Shown here one piece after another: positions 38,334-38,394 of a stretch of 38,394 bases of DNA. The DNA lies in the NCBI GenBank assembly GCA_030688025.1, contig JAUYJL010000029.1, positions 1-38,394 on the forward strand, written 5' to 3'. Position 1 is the first letter of the stretch, and each line of letters begins with the position of its first letter. The notes under the pieces are model-generated. The model saw nothing but the letters and a program-made list of their open reading frames with translations, did no database searches and was not told the origin of the DNA. The stretch is from Candidatus Peregrinibacteria bacterium (lineage in GTDB: Bacteria; Patescibacteriota; Gracilibacteria; UBA1369; LOWO2-01-FULL-3). The translations under genes and the position numbers were made by a program.

Positions 38334-38394
38334 ATCCACAATATAAACTCGTAAGCAGAAAATTTAATCAACAAAATACTTTGGTTAAAGTCGG
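38328..38394 (+). CDS. aroF: 3-deoxy-7-phosphoheptulonate (DAHP) synthase, 5' fragment
   Basis: Only the first 22 codons are in the window (MLNPQYKLVSRKFNQQNTLV...). They match the stretch P-Y-K-L-V-S-R-E-F that starts the catalytic barrel of Thermotoga-type (type I beta) DAHP synthases, from memory. That protein has an additional N-terminal regulatory domain, absent here, so this would be the core-only form. It overlaps the end of trpDCF by 6 nt, so it is co-translated. DAHP synthase is the first step toward chorismate, the substrate of TrpE. The fragment is too short for certainty. Confidence 0.6.

Noticed and set aside
33800-38394. UGA-to-glycine recoding as in Gracilibacteria
   Set aside because: TGA ends trpR, trpG, smr, the antitoxin and others at natural protein ends and in ATGA overlaps.

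Overview
This 38.4 kb AT-rich window looks like a chromosomal piece of a bacterium of the Candidate Phyla Radiation (CPR/Patescibacteria), perhaps a Peregrinibacteria-like lineage. The lineage is an inference from gene content: small dispersed housekeeping genes, a large cysteine-rich protein of a type I associate with CPR genomes, a CPR-style DHH phosphoesterase, YibE/F, SLH and LCP envelope proteins, and translation starts that almost never carry a Shine-Dalgarno motif. UGA is used as a normal stop (for example in ATGA overlaps), so the Gracilibacteria/Absconditabacteria UGA-glycine code does not apply.

Layout. (1) 1-2.4 kb: half of a dispersed 84-bp repeat at the window edge, an M23 peptidase, nth and tRNA-Gln(TTG) with a duplicated 3' end. 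(2) 2.6-6.1 kb, an accessory block: a DUF5678-like small protein, a retropepsin-like protease, a Cys-rich protein, a RelBE-type toxin-antitoxin pair and a coiled-coil membrane protein. (3) 6.1-10.9 kb: pta, a YibE/F protein, mscL, and two tandem cell-wall enzymes (VanY peptidase; lysozyme plus SGNH hydrolase) that share a novel N-terminal domain. (4) 10.9-15 kb: a PH-domain membrane operon, a G-rich tract, 78-bp tandem repeats, an HNH endonuclease followed by the second 84-bp repeat, and an anchored coiled-coil protein. (5) 15-33.7 kb, mostly housekeeping: rplJ-rplL with an L10 leader and attenuator, miaA-recJ, nrnA-like, a BASS-type transporter, SLH protein, hisS, tsaD, HD-GYP, cca, a bactofilin-like membrane protein, rlmD, a putative zincin, a long LCP protein and a stand-alone Smr protein. 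(6) 33.7-38.4 kb: trpR, trpL, trpE, trpG, a trpD-trpC-trpF triple fusion and the start of a DAHP synthase gene.

The most exciting part is the trp operon. A trpR gene stops in an ATGA overlap with a 20-codon leader peptide holding two adjacent Trp codons. A hairpin plus T-run terminator follows, with a competing antiterminator helix whose 5' arm lies in the last codons of the leader peptide. The geometry is that of ribosome-mediated attenuation in enterobacteria, here apparently combined with a TrpR operator at the promoter and with translational coupling of the leader peptide to trpR. Downstream, three enzymes of the pathway are fused in one 733-residue protein.

A second theme is initiation: several genes (nth, the YibE/F gene, mscL, smr, probably cca and rlmD) have a -10 box only 6-9 nt before the start codon, which predicts leaderless mRNAs.
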